Under the pieces are notes generated by a model that searched no databases, had not been told where the DNA came from, and was given only the letters and a program-made list of their open reading frames with translations. Shown one piece after another: positions 42,109-52,100 of a DNA stretch of 64,000 bases. The position numbers were made by a program, and so were the translations under genes. This DNA comes from an uncultured Lachnospiraceae bacterium (GTDB taxonomy: Bacteria > Bacillota > Clostridia > Lachnospirales > Lachnospiraceae): NCBI GenBank assembly GCA_910585905.1, contig CAJUID010000006.1:50395-114394 (forward strand), read 5' to 3'. The stretch's first letter is position 1, and each line of letters opens with the position of its first letter.

Positions 42109-43902
42109 CTAACATTCCTCCTGATAATATTTGCTCTGTATCATATACATATCATGATACAGCCCCCTTTTATTCATTAGTTCATCATGTGTGCCTACTT
42201 CTCTAATCCTTCCATCATCAATAAGTAATATCTTGTCACAGAATCTCGTAGATGACAATCTATGTGAAATAAAGAACGCAGTCTTATCCTTAGCTAGCTC
42301 GTTATACTTCAAATATACATTCTGCTCTGCAATCGGATCCATTGCAGCTGTAGGCTCATCAAGAATTAAAATTGGAGAATCTTTATAGATTGCTCGTGCC
42401 AATAGGAGTTTTTGAACTTCTCCACCTGAAAACTCTGTTCCATTTTCAGTTATATGCTTTACCAATGGCGTATCAATCCCCATTTCCAATGAAGCAATCT
42501 TCTCTTCAAGTCCTACAAGAGTTACAACTCGAGTCAACTTGTCTTCATTAATTTTTTTATCATTCATAACAATATTGTGTTTAATACTGACAGGCAACAG
42601 TGCAGAATCCTGGAAAACAGCAGATATTGCCTTTGAGTAATCTTCTTGAGCAACAGATGAAACTGAAACTCCGTCAATCAAAATCTGTCCACATATCGGA
42701 TGCAATAATCCACATATTAATTTAATAAGAGTAGTTTTTCCTGCACCATTTGAACCAACCACAGCAATCTTCTCGCCTGGTTTGACTTCTAATGAAACAT
42801 TATCCAACACATTATTCTTACCATCATAAGAAAATGAAACCTTATCCAATTTTATGCCCGGAGCCGCAACAAGCTCCAACGTCTCCTTAGATTCAATCCT
42901 TCCATCTGGCAAACTAAGAAACTGTCGGAAATCAGTTACATTATTATCTGCTTCTCTAAACGCACCAATGCCTGTAGTTATCTGAGTTAGCCAGTCACCC
43001 AGACCATTTACAGTAGCCGCATATAATGCGAAATTGCCGATGGTTATATCTCCCTTAAGAGTAAGCCATATCAATATTGAGTATACGACACCATCTCTCA
43101 ACAATACGACCACACCATTGACAATAAGGACAAATACCTGATACTTATAAACCTTATCATCCACATTTTTCTTATCAAACCTAGCCATTGTAGCCATCTG
43201 TCTGATCCACTCTCTCATGGAATATACTCTAATATCCTTAGCTATGCTTAATCCTCTTGTATTATAAGCAAAATAATTCATTTTACGTTCTGCTTTTGCA
43301 ACATCGTCCTTAAGCAGCTGCTTTTTCTTCTCTGCGTGAAGGGTTACCGCCATATTTATACCATATGCAACAATAAGAGCAACTAAAACAAAAGGATGAA
43401 CATATACTAGAATAATACCATATATGATAAATCCGATAAAACTCGTTAATAATTCCAACAATCTAGGAATATATGTACCTATCCCCCATCTGGTTGTTCC
43501 CTCTAGTGTCATTCTAGCCTTACTTGAAGATTGTTTTCCGAGCTCTGAAGTAAAAACTTCATAATCCATAGTCGATACTTTTTCAATCCACAGTTTATTG
43601 AGTCTTATCAATACAAACGAATTCATATTGTGCTCCATCGTATTCTTTGCTAACAATTCAATAATAGACGTGACAGCAATAACAACTGTTACAATAATAA
43701 TGTTTACCAAAAATGTATATTCACCTCTTAAATTTTCAATCGAATCAATTACAAGTTTAGGAATGAATATTGATAAGAACGATTTCATAATCCTAGTTGG
43801 AACTAAAAACAACGATAGGATAAACCCTAACTTTCTGAAATTGAAACTCTCTTTGCAGTAAAAATACAAATTACTTAAAATTCCGTACTTTTTTCTATCC
43901 AT
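42109..43902 (-). CDS. ABC exporter half-transporter (first of pair)
   Basis: A 597-residue half-transporter. The membrane domain (about 25-330) precedes an ATPase with VGSNGAGKTTLIKLICG, the signature FSGGEVQKLLLARAIY, LILDEPTAAMDP and the FISHRLSSTRFCDKI switch. The paired genes (this one and the next) have the ending YxEMWNAQ/YHDMYMIQ typical of the MdlB-like heterodimers. It follows GT1 by five bases. Likely roles are product export and self-protection. Confidence 0.92.
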   Translation of the reverse strand: MDRKKYGILSNLYFYCKESFNFRKLGFILSLFLVPTRIMKSFLSIFIPKLVIDSIENLRGEYTFLVNIIIVTVVIAVTSIIELLAKNTMEHNMNSFVLIRLNKLWIEKVSTMDYEVFTSELGKQSSSKARMTLEGTTRWGIGTYIPRLLELLTSFIGFIIYGIILVYVHPFVLVALIVAYGINMAVTLHAEKKKQLLKDDVAKAERKMNYFAYNTRGLSIAKDIRVYSMREWIRQMATMARFDKKNVDDKVYKYQVFVLIVNGVVVLLRDGVVYSILIWLTLKGDITIGNFALYAATVNGLGDWLTQITTGIGAFREADNNVTDFRQFLSLPDGRIESKETLELVAAPGIKLDKVSFSYDGKNNVLDNVSLEVKPGEKIAVVGSNGAGKTTLIKLICGLLHPICGQILIDGVSVSSVAQEDYSKAISAVFQDSALLPVSIKHNIVMNDKKINEDKLTRVVTLVGLEEKIASLEMGIDTPLVKHITENGTEFSGGEVQKLLLARAIYKDSPILILDEPTAAMDPIAEQNVYLKYNELAKDKTAFFISHRLSSTRFCDKILLIDDGRIREVGTHDELMNKRGLYHDMYMIQSKYYQEEC

Positions 43903-43907
43903 ATCAA

Positions 43908-45080
43908 CTAATCCTTTCTAATTTCTGCACATATTCTATCTAATGCACATTCTGAATTGATGAGTGCATCTTCTTTCAACCGTCTTCTATATAATCCGTT
44001 CGATTGAATCTCCCTAACAAGATTTGACAATATATTTTTTTCAACCTCAGCACTCCTTTCATAAACTAAACCATAAAAGTTTCGTGTTACCATTCTTCCG
44101 TTTATCAGCTCATCATTTGCCAGTGGAATAACTATCATTGGAGTCTGCGCTATAAGTGCCTCCATGACACTGTTCATTCCGCCATGAGTGATAAATAACA
44201 CTGATTTTGCAAGTATTTCTTTTTGTGGAGCATACTTAAACAGATTAACTCTATTTTCGGTTGCTGCATAATATTCATATAATTCATCAAAATAACGACC
44301 TGCCTTCGCATATACTTCATATCCGTTTTCCAATAAGACGTCTATGCACTCAACCAACAGCTCTCTGCTTTCTAATATGCTTCCGAATGCAACATACGCA
44401 CAACCCTCATCTTTAATTCCAGAGTAAGCTACAGCATTAGAAAAAGCTCTTCCCCATATATATTGCTTCCCCAATGATGCACTAAAATAACTCATATGTC
44501 TGGGAAACATAACAAAGTTGGTACAGCCTTTTGCACAGAAGAGGTTTCCGAAGCTGAACTCGGAGCAAAAGCTGTATCTCATACGAGCTGTAACCTCATA
44601 TATATGCAGCATCCTTTCAAACTCTCTTTTATTTGCAAACAGATCTCTGTACTGTTTCAATATCAACTCCGCATTATTCGTAAAGTCCGCTTCTTCAAAC
44701 GGTTGCAAAGTCATCAGTGATACAGCTTTCTTATTATTGAGCTTAGCCAACACCTGCCCCCAAAATGCAAATGAGTCAAATATTACCATATCGACATCTG
44801 AAAATGTCATATCCGAATCCTCAATGTACGCTGCGGTACACTGTAATATACTCTCTGCATACCCTATAAGGCTGTCTTTGGAAACAGCATTACTCTCGCA
44901 CATCTGTCTGTCAAGCTTATACTTGCATTCAGTTACAGCGATCCCTTGTCTTATATCAGCTATGTACTCTAAATTTATATCCATAGAGACCTCTGCACCC
45001 AATTCGTATAATCTGTTGGCTATATGAATTGCTTGCTCTGTATGCCCCCAAAAAGGAAATGTATAGATCTTAACATTCAT
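43908..45080 (-). CDS. GT1-family (MGT-like) glycosyltransferase (copy 1)
   Basis: A 390-residue GT-B enzyme. The N-terminal acceptor domain starts FPFWGHTEQAIHIANRL. The C-terminal nucleotide-sugar domain has CAYVAFGSILESRELL, AKSVLFITHGGMNSVMEAL and PMIVIPLANDELINGRMV, the HGG-type donor loop of macrolide glycosyltransferase-like proteins. It would attach a sugar to the product or to a carrier-bound intermediate. No sugar biosynthesis genes are nearby, so a common nucleotide sugar is likely. It pairs with a second, diverged GT at 59-60 kb. Confidence 0.87.
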   Translation of the reverse strand: MNVKIYTFPFWGHTEQAIHIANRLYELGAEVSMDINLEYIADIRQGIAVTECKYKLDRQMCESNAVSKDSLIGYAESILQCTAAYIEDSDMTFSDVDMVIFDSFAFWGQVLAKLNNKKAVSLMTLQPFEEADFTNNAELILKQYRDLFANKREFERMLHIYEVTARMRYSFCSEFSFGNLFCAKGCTNFVMFPRHMSYFSASLGKQYIWGRAFSNAVAYSGIKDEGCAYVAFGSILESRELLVECIDVLLENGYEVYAKAGRYFDELYEYYAATENRVNLFKYAPQKEILAKSVLFITHGGMNSVMEALIAQTPMIVIPLANDELINGRMVTRNFYGLVYERSAEVEKNILSNLVREIQSNGLYRRRLKEDALINSECALDRICAEIRKD

Positions 45081-45101
45081 AATTGTCTTTCCTTGACCGA
45101 T

Positions 45102-48100
45102 TTACCCCAACAGCTTAATCAAATCATCGATTTCAACATCTTCATCCTTGCTGAAATCAATATCCAACCTATACATACCAGATAAATATGAATTCACACT
45201 GTCAGGTAGCCTCTGTTCCAAATAATCTGCGAATGAAGCATCTGAAACTAATACACAAAATTTCAGCTCTGACCTGGTTATGATAATATCAAACTCTGCC
45301 TCATAAGCAATATGGCAATTCCATGTAAACCTACTGAAACTCTCTCTGATTTTAAAGGTTTCATACTCTTTTATCTCATACATAGGAATATAATTGAATC
45401 TAATCGGTCTTACACTCCTTTCTGACCTACTATCCATAAATTTATTCAGAACCCTGTCATAATTTTCATAATAAATATCCGTATACCATCCGATATCCAA
45501 CTCATCGTTATCTCTGCCTATGCTCTCACATTCAAAACATATCTTATCCTTTCCATAAAAAGAACAAAAAATGTCAGCTACAACGGATTTAATTATCACT
45601 TCTCCATTTACACCATACAGGTGCTTAGAATCAAAGAGCTTTTCTAAAATTCCAATATCCGTTATCGATATATTCACTACCGATTTATCTGCCGTGTCAT
45701 GCTCAGCAAATAAAACACTCTTCCTATTCCGCTCGCAATACCTCGAAAATGCCGTACCCATTTCTATCAAGTTACTCTTGCCCAATAGAAATGCATTAAG
45801 AAATTCAAAAATTATCTGCCAAGACACAAAATCAACTGCCAGATGATGAATACAAATTCCATACTTTTTAATATCCATAAAATATATTAGCTTAAACAGG
45901 CCTTCATTCTCAATGTCAAATCTGCAATGTTCATCACATAGATTATATGTGGTCTCAACAATGTAAGGAACTTGAATACTTGAGCGATATAATAACTTTT
46001 TTTCTTCTGTCACAGTTAATCTAAGAGCGGAAAATGAAGCATATATCGATTTTAAGAGCTGCACGGCATCAAATTCTTTGATTGGTTCAATCACAATACA
46101 CTGCATCACACTGCCAATATCTTCGGCATTCTCAATAAACCTTTTTATCAAAGCTGTCGGTTCAAACGCCACATCATACTCTAACGCTTCAAAATGCTCA
46201 GTCTCTTTTATCAGAAGACGACTTATTTCAGCAATAGAGATTGGCATACGAAAATAATTCTGTTTCGGAGCATAACCGCCCTCCTTGAGCATTGTCAGGC
46301 AAGCAAAAGATTTAATTGAATCCCCACCAAGCTCATAGAAAGATTTGCTGATATCAAATGATTCAGAAATCCCTAGAGTTTTTGCGACAATAGCCTTCAG
46401 CTCACTCATAAAAAGGATATCATCATCACTATCTACTGTTGCTTCATTAAGCTTCGCCGCATAGTAAGCTCTTAGTTTCTTCTCGTCTATCTTTCCATTA
46501 AGTGTTAATGGCAGCCGGTCTATAGCGCAGAGTTCAACGACTATATAATTAGGTAGCTTATTGTATAGGTGGCTCTTTATATCTGCTTCTGATACCTCAT
46601 CGATCAACTCAGGTATATAGAATAGTACTATGCGTTGCTCTTCATTTTGATATATCATAAGAGCTATAGAATCTTTTACGGACGGACAATCTGACACAGC
46701 AGTTTTTATCTCCTCCATTTCAATCCTATAACCATGATACTTCGTCTGACCATCAGCTCTTCCGCCATATTCTATATATCCATTGCTGTTATACCAAGCC
46801 ACATCTCCTGATTTATACCAAAGCTTTCCCTCAGAACTTATAAAAGCTTCAGAGGTCTTCTTTTCATCATTCCAATATCCGGTACTTAGACAATCTCCAC
46901 TGAGCAGCAATTGCCCCTTAACATAGCAGGTCAAATCTTTTCCTTCTTCATTCACAATCCTGACCTGTGCATTAGAGCTTGGTAATCCAATTGGAACATT
47001 GCCCCGCTTATCAAACTCTTCTGTAAAAAACACAACACAGCCGATAGTCGCCTCAGTAGGTCCATATTCATTACAACATACAAAATCACGTTTAAATCTC
47101 TTTCTGAATCTTCTCAGAGTTTCATAAGAAAGATTTTCTCCGCCTACTATCAATAACCTAAGCTCAGCACAGTATTCCTTATCTATCAAAGAAATCAGCT
47201 TCATATGAGATGGTGTGACTTTTACTACGGTAATACTGTTATCTTCAAAAATGTCATACAACGGATGCCTAATTCCGTCATCAGGATACAGCTTAATACA
47301 AGCAGATGACGAAAGTGGCAAATACACCGTTGTCAATGTAAAATCAAAGGTCATCGTCGTGTATAAAGGCATACAGTCATGCTCTGACATCTTATATGCA
47401 GCTTTAGCCCAATTCAAATAACTGAACAACGATTTTTCAGATATAATCACACCCTTAGGCACACCAGTAGTTCCAGAGGTAAATATAATATAAGCATCAA
47501 AACAATCCTTGTAATATCCGTCAGCCTCCACTAAATAATCATTTACATTATAAACAATAAGCTCAGACAGACTAACACCCCTGACTCCTTTCGGAATGCC
47601 TTTTGAATCACTGACATAAAGGCATGGTTTCACCTGTTCCATTACAGAAGCAATCCTGCGAGTTTCCCAATTGCGACTACTTACAGGGACCATAGTGCTT
47701 CCAAGATACAGCAGCGCATACACTAAGACCAGTTCGTAGTAAGTATGCTCCAAATCCAATATAACCTTGCTGTTTGGTTCCAATCCGAATATTTTCAACA
47801 CAGCTGACATTCTTAAGACATCGCGTTCAAATTCTTTATATGTGTATTTATTGTCTCCGTCCATTATCGCTGTTGAATCGGCAAAATTAATACAATTGTA
47901 TCTAAACAAGGCATATGGATTCGTTTCAACATCATCTCTGACAGGAACAAAACACGCTTGACAATCCTCCATAAGCTTTCTGTCAATCTCCATACAGAAA
48001 GTATCAGAAGTCAATCTTGAGTCGCTCACTACTGCTTTAAGTACATTAAAATACAGTTCAATAAAATATTTATCAAAGCCTAAAGCATATGTGTCCACAT

Positions 48101-49172
48101 TCCAATCCAATACCATATACATATTATTGTCATTATGGGTTTCAACCAACCCTTGCAATCTGTACGCTTGATATTTCGGGTGTACATTATGTAACTCAAC
48201 CGGGAATCCTCCAATAGTAGGCGGATACACATTGGGAAGATAATTAAATGTATAATCATACTTTTCAAAAGTTTCTCCGACTACCGACTTTATCTTATAA
48301 TACGGAAACCGATAGTTTCTTGCCGCCTTAAACCATAAATGACGAAGCCGGCCTATTCCTGATTCGGACTCAAGCACTTCACGTTCTGTAAAAAAAGGGA
48401 CTATATTAACAAACATACCTATAGGCCTGTCCTTCTTTAAGCGCAGAACAGAGACCGGAATGCCTATCTGCAGAATTTCTTCTTGCTGAAAGTGTAACAA
48501 AGCACAAGAAAAAGCATATAACAACACTGTAAACATACTATAATTTTGTTCTTTCACAAACTGTTGCAATTCATTTTGAAGATCAGTTGGAAACTGCATT
48601 GTTGTCCTTTGTGCCTCATATATTGCCCCAGTCATTGAAGAAGTTGCACTCTTTGCCAAGTATTCTTCTTTATTTTCTTCAAAAACACTCTTGTCTCCAT
48701 AATCCATGTCGATTTCTTTTTCTAACGAATAATCACAATTGGAACTCCAATATTCATTGAGATCATTAGCCAACGAGGCCATGGAATAGCCATCCGCTAT
48801 GATATGATGACAACGTATAATCAGAAATGAAGCCTTGTCCACATGACACAATTCTGAATAGAACAATCTGTTACTATCCATCACACCCGTTTCTTCAAAG
48901 ATTTTATGGAGATGAAGCTCATATTCTTCAATCGAATGAAAGTTGCTCTCAATTAATTCAAAAGTAAAACTGTTTTCATCTTCAAAGGTGAATTCTGCAT
49001 TGTCTAGCGAGCAACGTAGATTGGGATGCTTATAGATTACTCTTTTTAATGCTATAGTCAACGTGACTGCATCAACTATTCCGTCAAAGCGAATTACACC
49101 TCCAATATTATTTGCAGATTTACAATCTGTTATCTTTTCCTCCAAATATATTCCTCTTTGATACTCATTCAT
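45102..49172 (-). CDS. NRPS, C-A(Asn-like)-PCP-E
   Basis: Domains (numbered from a possible TTG five codons before the chosen ATG): condensation about 1-410 with HHIIADG at 127-133; adenylation about 430-910 with FTSGTTGVPKGV, YGPTE and the terminal lysine in NGKID; carrier with GGDS (Ser957); then an epimerase-like domain about 1005-1340 with HHLAVD (1114) and the E-type ESIGRDNDELDIGWYTDIYY-like stretch. The pocket residues read by alignment to GrsA are D, F, T, K, I, G, E, I, G and Lys, close to the asparagine code DLTKLGEVGK. No thioesterase. The ATG overlaps the previous stop by eight bases. Confidence 0.9.
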   Translation of the reverse strand: MNEYQRGIYLEEKITDCKSANNIGGVIRFDGIVDAVTLTIALKRVIYKHPNLRCSLDNAEFTFEDENSFTFELIESNFHSIEEYELHLHKIFEETGVMDSNRLFYSELCHVDKASFLIIRCHHIIADGYSMASLANDLNEYWSSNCDYSLEKEIDMDYGDKSVFEENKEEYLAKSATSSMTGAIYEAQRTTMQFPTDLQNELQQFVKEQNYSMFTVLLYAFSCALLHFQQEEILQIGIPVSVLRLKKDRPIGMFVNIVPFFTEREVLESESGIGRLRHLWFKAARNYRFPYYKIKSVVGETFEKYDYTFNYLPNVYPPTIGGFPVELHNVHPKYQAYRLQGLVETHNDNNMYMVLDWNVDTYALGFDKYFIELYFNVLKAVVSDSRLTSDTFCMEIDRKLMEDCQACFVPVRDDVETNPYALFRYNCINFADSTAIMDGDNKYTYKEFERDVLRMSAVLKIFGLEPNSKVILDLEHTYYELVLVYALLYLGSTMVPVSSRNWETRRIASVMEQVKPCLYVSDSKGIPKGVRGVSLSELIVYNVNDYLVEADGYYKDCFDAYIIFTSGTTGVPKGVIISEKSLFSYLNWAKAAYKMSEHDCMPLYTTMTFDFTLTTVYLPLSSSACIKLYPDDGIRHPLYDIFEDNSITVVKVTPSHMKLISLIDKEYCAELRLLIVGGENLSYETLRRFRKRFKRDFVCCNEYGPTEATIGCVVFFTEEFDKRGNVPIGLPSSNAQVRIVNEEGKDLTCYVKGQLLLSGDCLSTGYWNDEKKTSEAFISSEGKLWYKSGDVAWYNSNGYIEYGGRADGQTKYHGYRIEMEEIKTAVSDCPSVKDSIALMIYQNEEQRIVLFYIPELIDEVSEADIKSHLYNKLPNYIVVELCAIDRLPLTLNGKIDEKKLRAYYAAKLNEATVDSDDDILFMSELKAIVAKTLGISESFDISKSFYELGGDSIKSFACLTMLKEGGYAPKQNYFRMPISIAEISRLLIKETEHFEALEYDVAFEPTALIKRFIENAEDIGSVMQCIVIEPIKEFDAVQLLKSIYASFSALRLTVTEEKKLLYRSSIQVPYIVETTYNLCDEHCRFDIENEGLFKLIYFMDIKKYGICIHHLAVDFVSWQIIFEFLNAFLLGKSNLIEMGTAFSRYCERNRKSVLFAEHDTADKSVVNISITDIGILEKLFDSKHLYGVNGEVIIKSVVADIFCSFYGKDKICFECESIGRDNDELDIGWYTDIYYENYDRVLNKFMDSRSERSVRPIRFNYIPMYEIKEYETFKIRESFSRFTWNCHIAYEAEFDIIITRSELKFCVLVSDASFADYLEQRLPDSVNSYLSGMYRLDIDFSKDEDVEIDDLIKLLG

Positions 49173-52100
49173 AATTTTTACATTCAACTCCTATTGTAGT
49201 TTTTAGTATTTGCAATAGCGTGCTACATTCTGACTCTTTCCTATCATCACTTACAATCCACATCATTCTTCTCTGTATCTTTCCCATTATTTTACGCAAG
49301 ATAACAGCAGTATCATTATCGGAATTGCGTAGAGCAATACTTCGTTCCATCTTCATGAAGTTCAATACAATATTGCTTATATTCAACTCATCATAATCGC
49401 AATGAGTATCAAGATAATCTACAGTATACCTAACCACATTGCTCCACTGATACTCGTAACTTTCTTCATTACATATTTCTGTATGAGTACCGATAAATGC
49501 AACATAATCGCAGTCATGAAATGTTTCCCTTTCGTCTGAAGCAGACTGCATGGCAGCAAGTAGCTCCTCCGCGGAAATCATCTTATATTCAAAAGAAATT
49601 GACTGAAGATCTTGCTGATCTATTATCTTATACATATTGCTCACATAGTCATATCCAACTATGGTAACTACATGATTGTGATGTTCTGTCTGATACTTAT
49701 CCCTGCAATATGGCAGATAGAAGCAGTCGACATGAGCTATAACAGGCACCTTCTTGAAAAGAAACTCCAATATATCCTCAGCAAAGTAATCTGTTAAGGA
49801 ACAACATAAATAGTCAACCCCCATACTCTCTAACAATCTTTTTTCACTAACAATAGCTTCAAAAACAATATTAAAGCCATTATCATCAGCCACAGATGTC
49901 ACTATAAAATTCTTGATAAAAGTTTCAAACGGTACACCATAATAGTCCAATACGCCCATGACTGAAGTATAAAAGCAATTCATAAACCAAAACTTATTGA
50001 ACGGCTGTATCTCGTTTGTCTCCTCAGCTCCTCCTTGACTGCTCAAAAGCTTTTTCGCCAACTTCAATGGTGAATTGAACACTCTAAATGTTTCAACATC
50101 AATATTTGTATTAAACGCCTTGTTCAGCTGTTCTATCAATATCATAGCCTTAATGGAGTTACCTCCTACAGAGAAGAAGCTATCTGATATACTATAGTTT
50201 TCCTTGTTAAGAACAAGACTAAAATGTACTGACAGTTTATTAGCAAAATCCGTCACATATATACAGCTCTTATTATTTTCAATTATCAGTTCCTTAAGCA
50301 AAGATAAATTGACCTTGCCACTTTCCTTTATTGGTATTGATGAAACTCTATGGAATTCAGTGGGAATCATATAATATTCCAGCTCTTTGCTCACTTCGGA
50401 TACAATCTTTTCAAGTGAAACAAAATCATCCGAAACATAATAAGCAACTATTTCATTATTGGAGCTGACTGTTGTATAACACTTTTCAAACAGTTTGGAT
50501 TTCATTAATATATGTTCAATCTCGCTCAGATCGACTCTGAATCCATTGACCTTAACCAAGGAATCCTTGCGACCACAGAAAACAATTTCGCCTTTTGATG
50601 ACCAAGTTGCATAATCACCAGTACGATACCATCTGCAGCCATCGTCCAAAATCACAAATCGTTCATTGGTGAGAGTTTCATCATTTATATATTTTTTAGC
50701 TAATCCTATACCTGACAGATATAATTCACCTACCATTCCCACAGGACAGCGATGTCCAAATCCATCAACAATTCTAGCTTTACAGTTGAATATAGGTCTG
50801 CCGATAGTAACAACTTCGTTCAGACAAACATCTTTGTTAATGGTCGATACAATACTGTTCTCTGTAGGTCCATACTCATTGGCTATACGAATATTTGGGT
50901 ACATCTCCTTACTGCGAAGTACCAATTCCATATCCAATGCTTCTCCTGCCAAAGCAACCATCTCAACATCAGAAAGTAGATCTGCTTTCTCCAAAGATAA
51001 CAGTGATTCATACATAGTCGGTGTCGTCAAAAATGTTTTTATGGTATGCTCTTTAATAGTTGACTCTATATAGTCATAATTACAGATATCATCGACCATA
51101 TACAGTGTAGCACCGCTCAAGAGAGGCGAAAAAAATGACTGTATAAAACCATCAAATGCGTAACCCATCAGCTGGATAGACGAAGAATCCTGTCCGAGAG
51201 ACAATAAGGTAATCCTGTTTATTACGCCATTGGTAACACCTCTGTGTGATACCGCTACTCCCTTACTCTTTCCAGTAGTTCCGGAAGTATAGATTATATA
51301 TGCAACATCTTCAGGACTGTAGCGTCCTATAACATCTTGGGTTTTATAGAAACTCTCATCATCTATTAACTCTTTGATATTAATGGCATAGTATTTTATT
51401 TTAAGAGCATCTGAGCGCTTACTCGCCATATACATATCCACATTGCATTCCTCTATTATTTGCAAAAGTCTTTCTGTAGGAGTCTTTGCAGATACTGGCA
51501 AATATATGTTGCCTGACTTCATAACACTTAACATTGAAATAGCAACCAGAATCGGATTATCACAAATGACAAGTATAGTCTTATTGCAACAACCCAAGCT
51601 TTTTGCAACATAGTTTGTTATATTATTCAAACGAGAATATGTAAGCTCGGTCGACTTGAAGCTCACTGCGAGATTTTCAGGATATTTGTGCGCTGCTTTA
51701 ATAAACCTATCAGTAAGACACTCCTGACCAAAATCCTTACTAAGTCCTTCAAATGCCTCTATTTTTTGCTCATTTTGGGCTGACATCAACATTGTATCCG
51801 ATAGTTTTGAAGCCATATCACATTGTTCAAACAAGATTCTTCTTGCAAACTCAATAAAACTGTCGATAAAACTACAAACATTTATATGAGCAAGACGTTT
51901 ACAATCGTAGCTTACTATCAGCTCAATATCTAAAGCCGTATGTATCACCCTAACATCAAGTATGGACTGAGCATTGTTCAAGAATATGGGAATCTCTGAA
52001 AAAAACTTGTTATCGTTTATCTCCGCTGAATAATCCTGATATATAAACATCGTATCAAAGGGTGCAGAGCTTTCCTCAGAGCAAAAGTCGGCAATAACAT

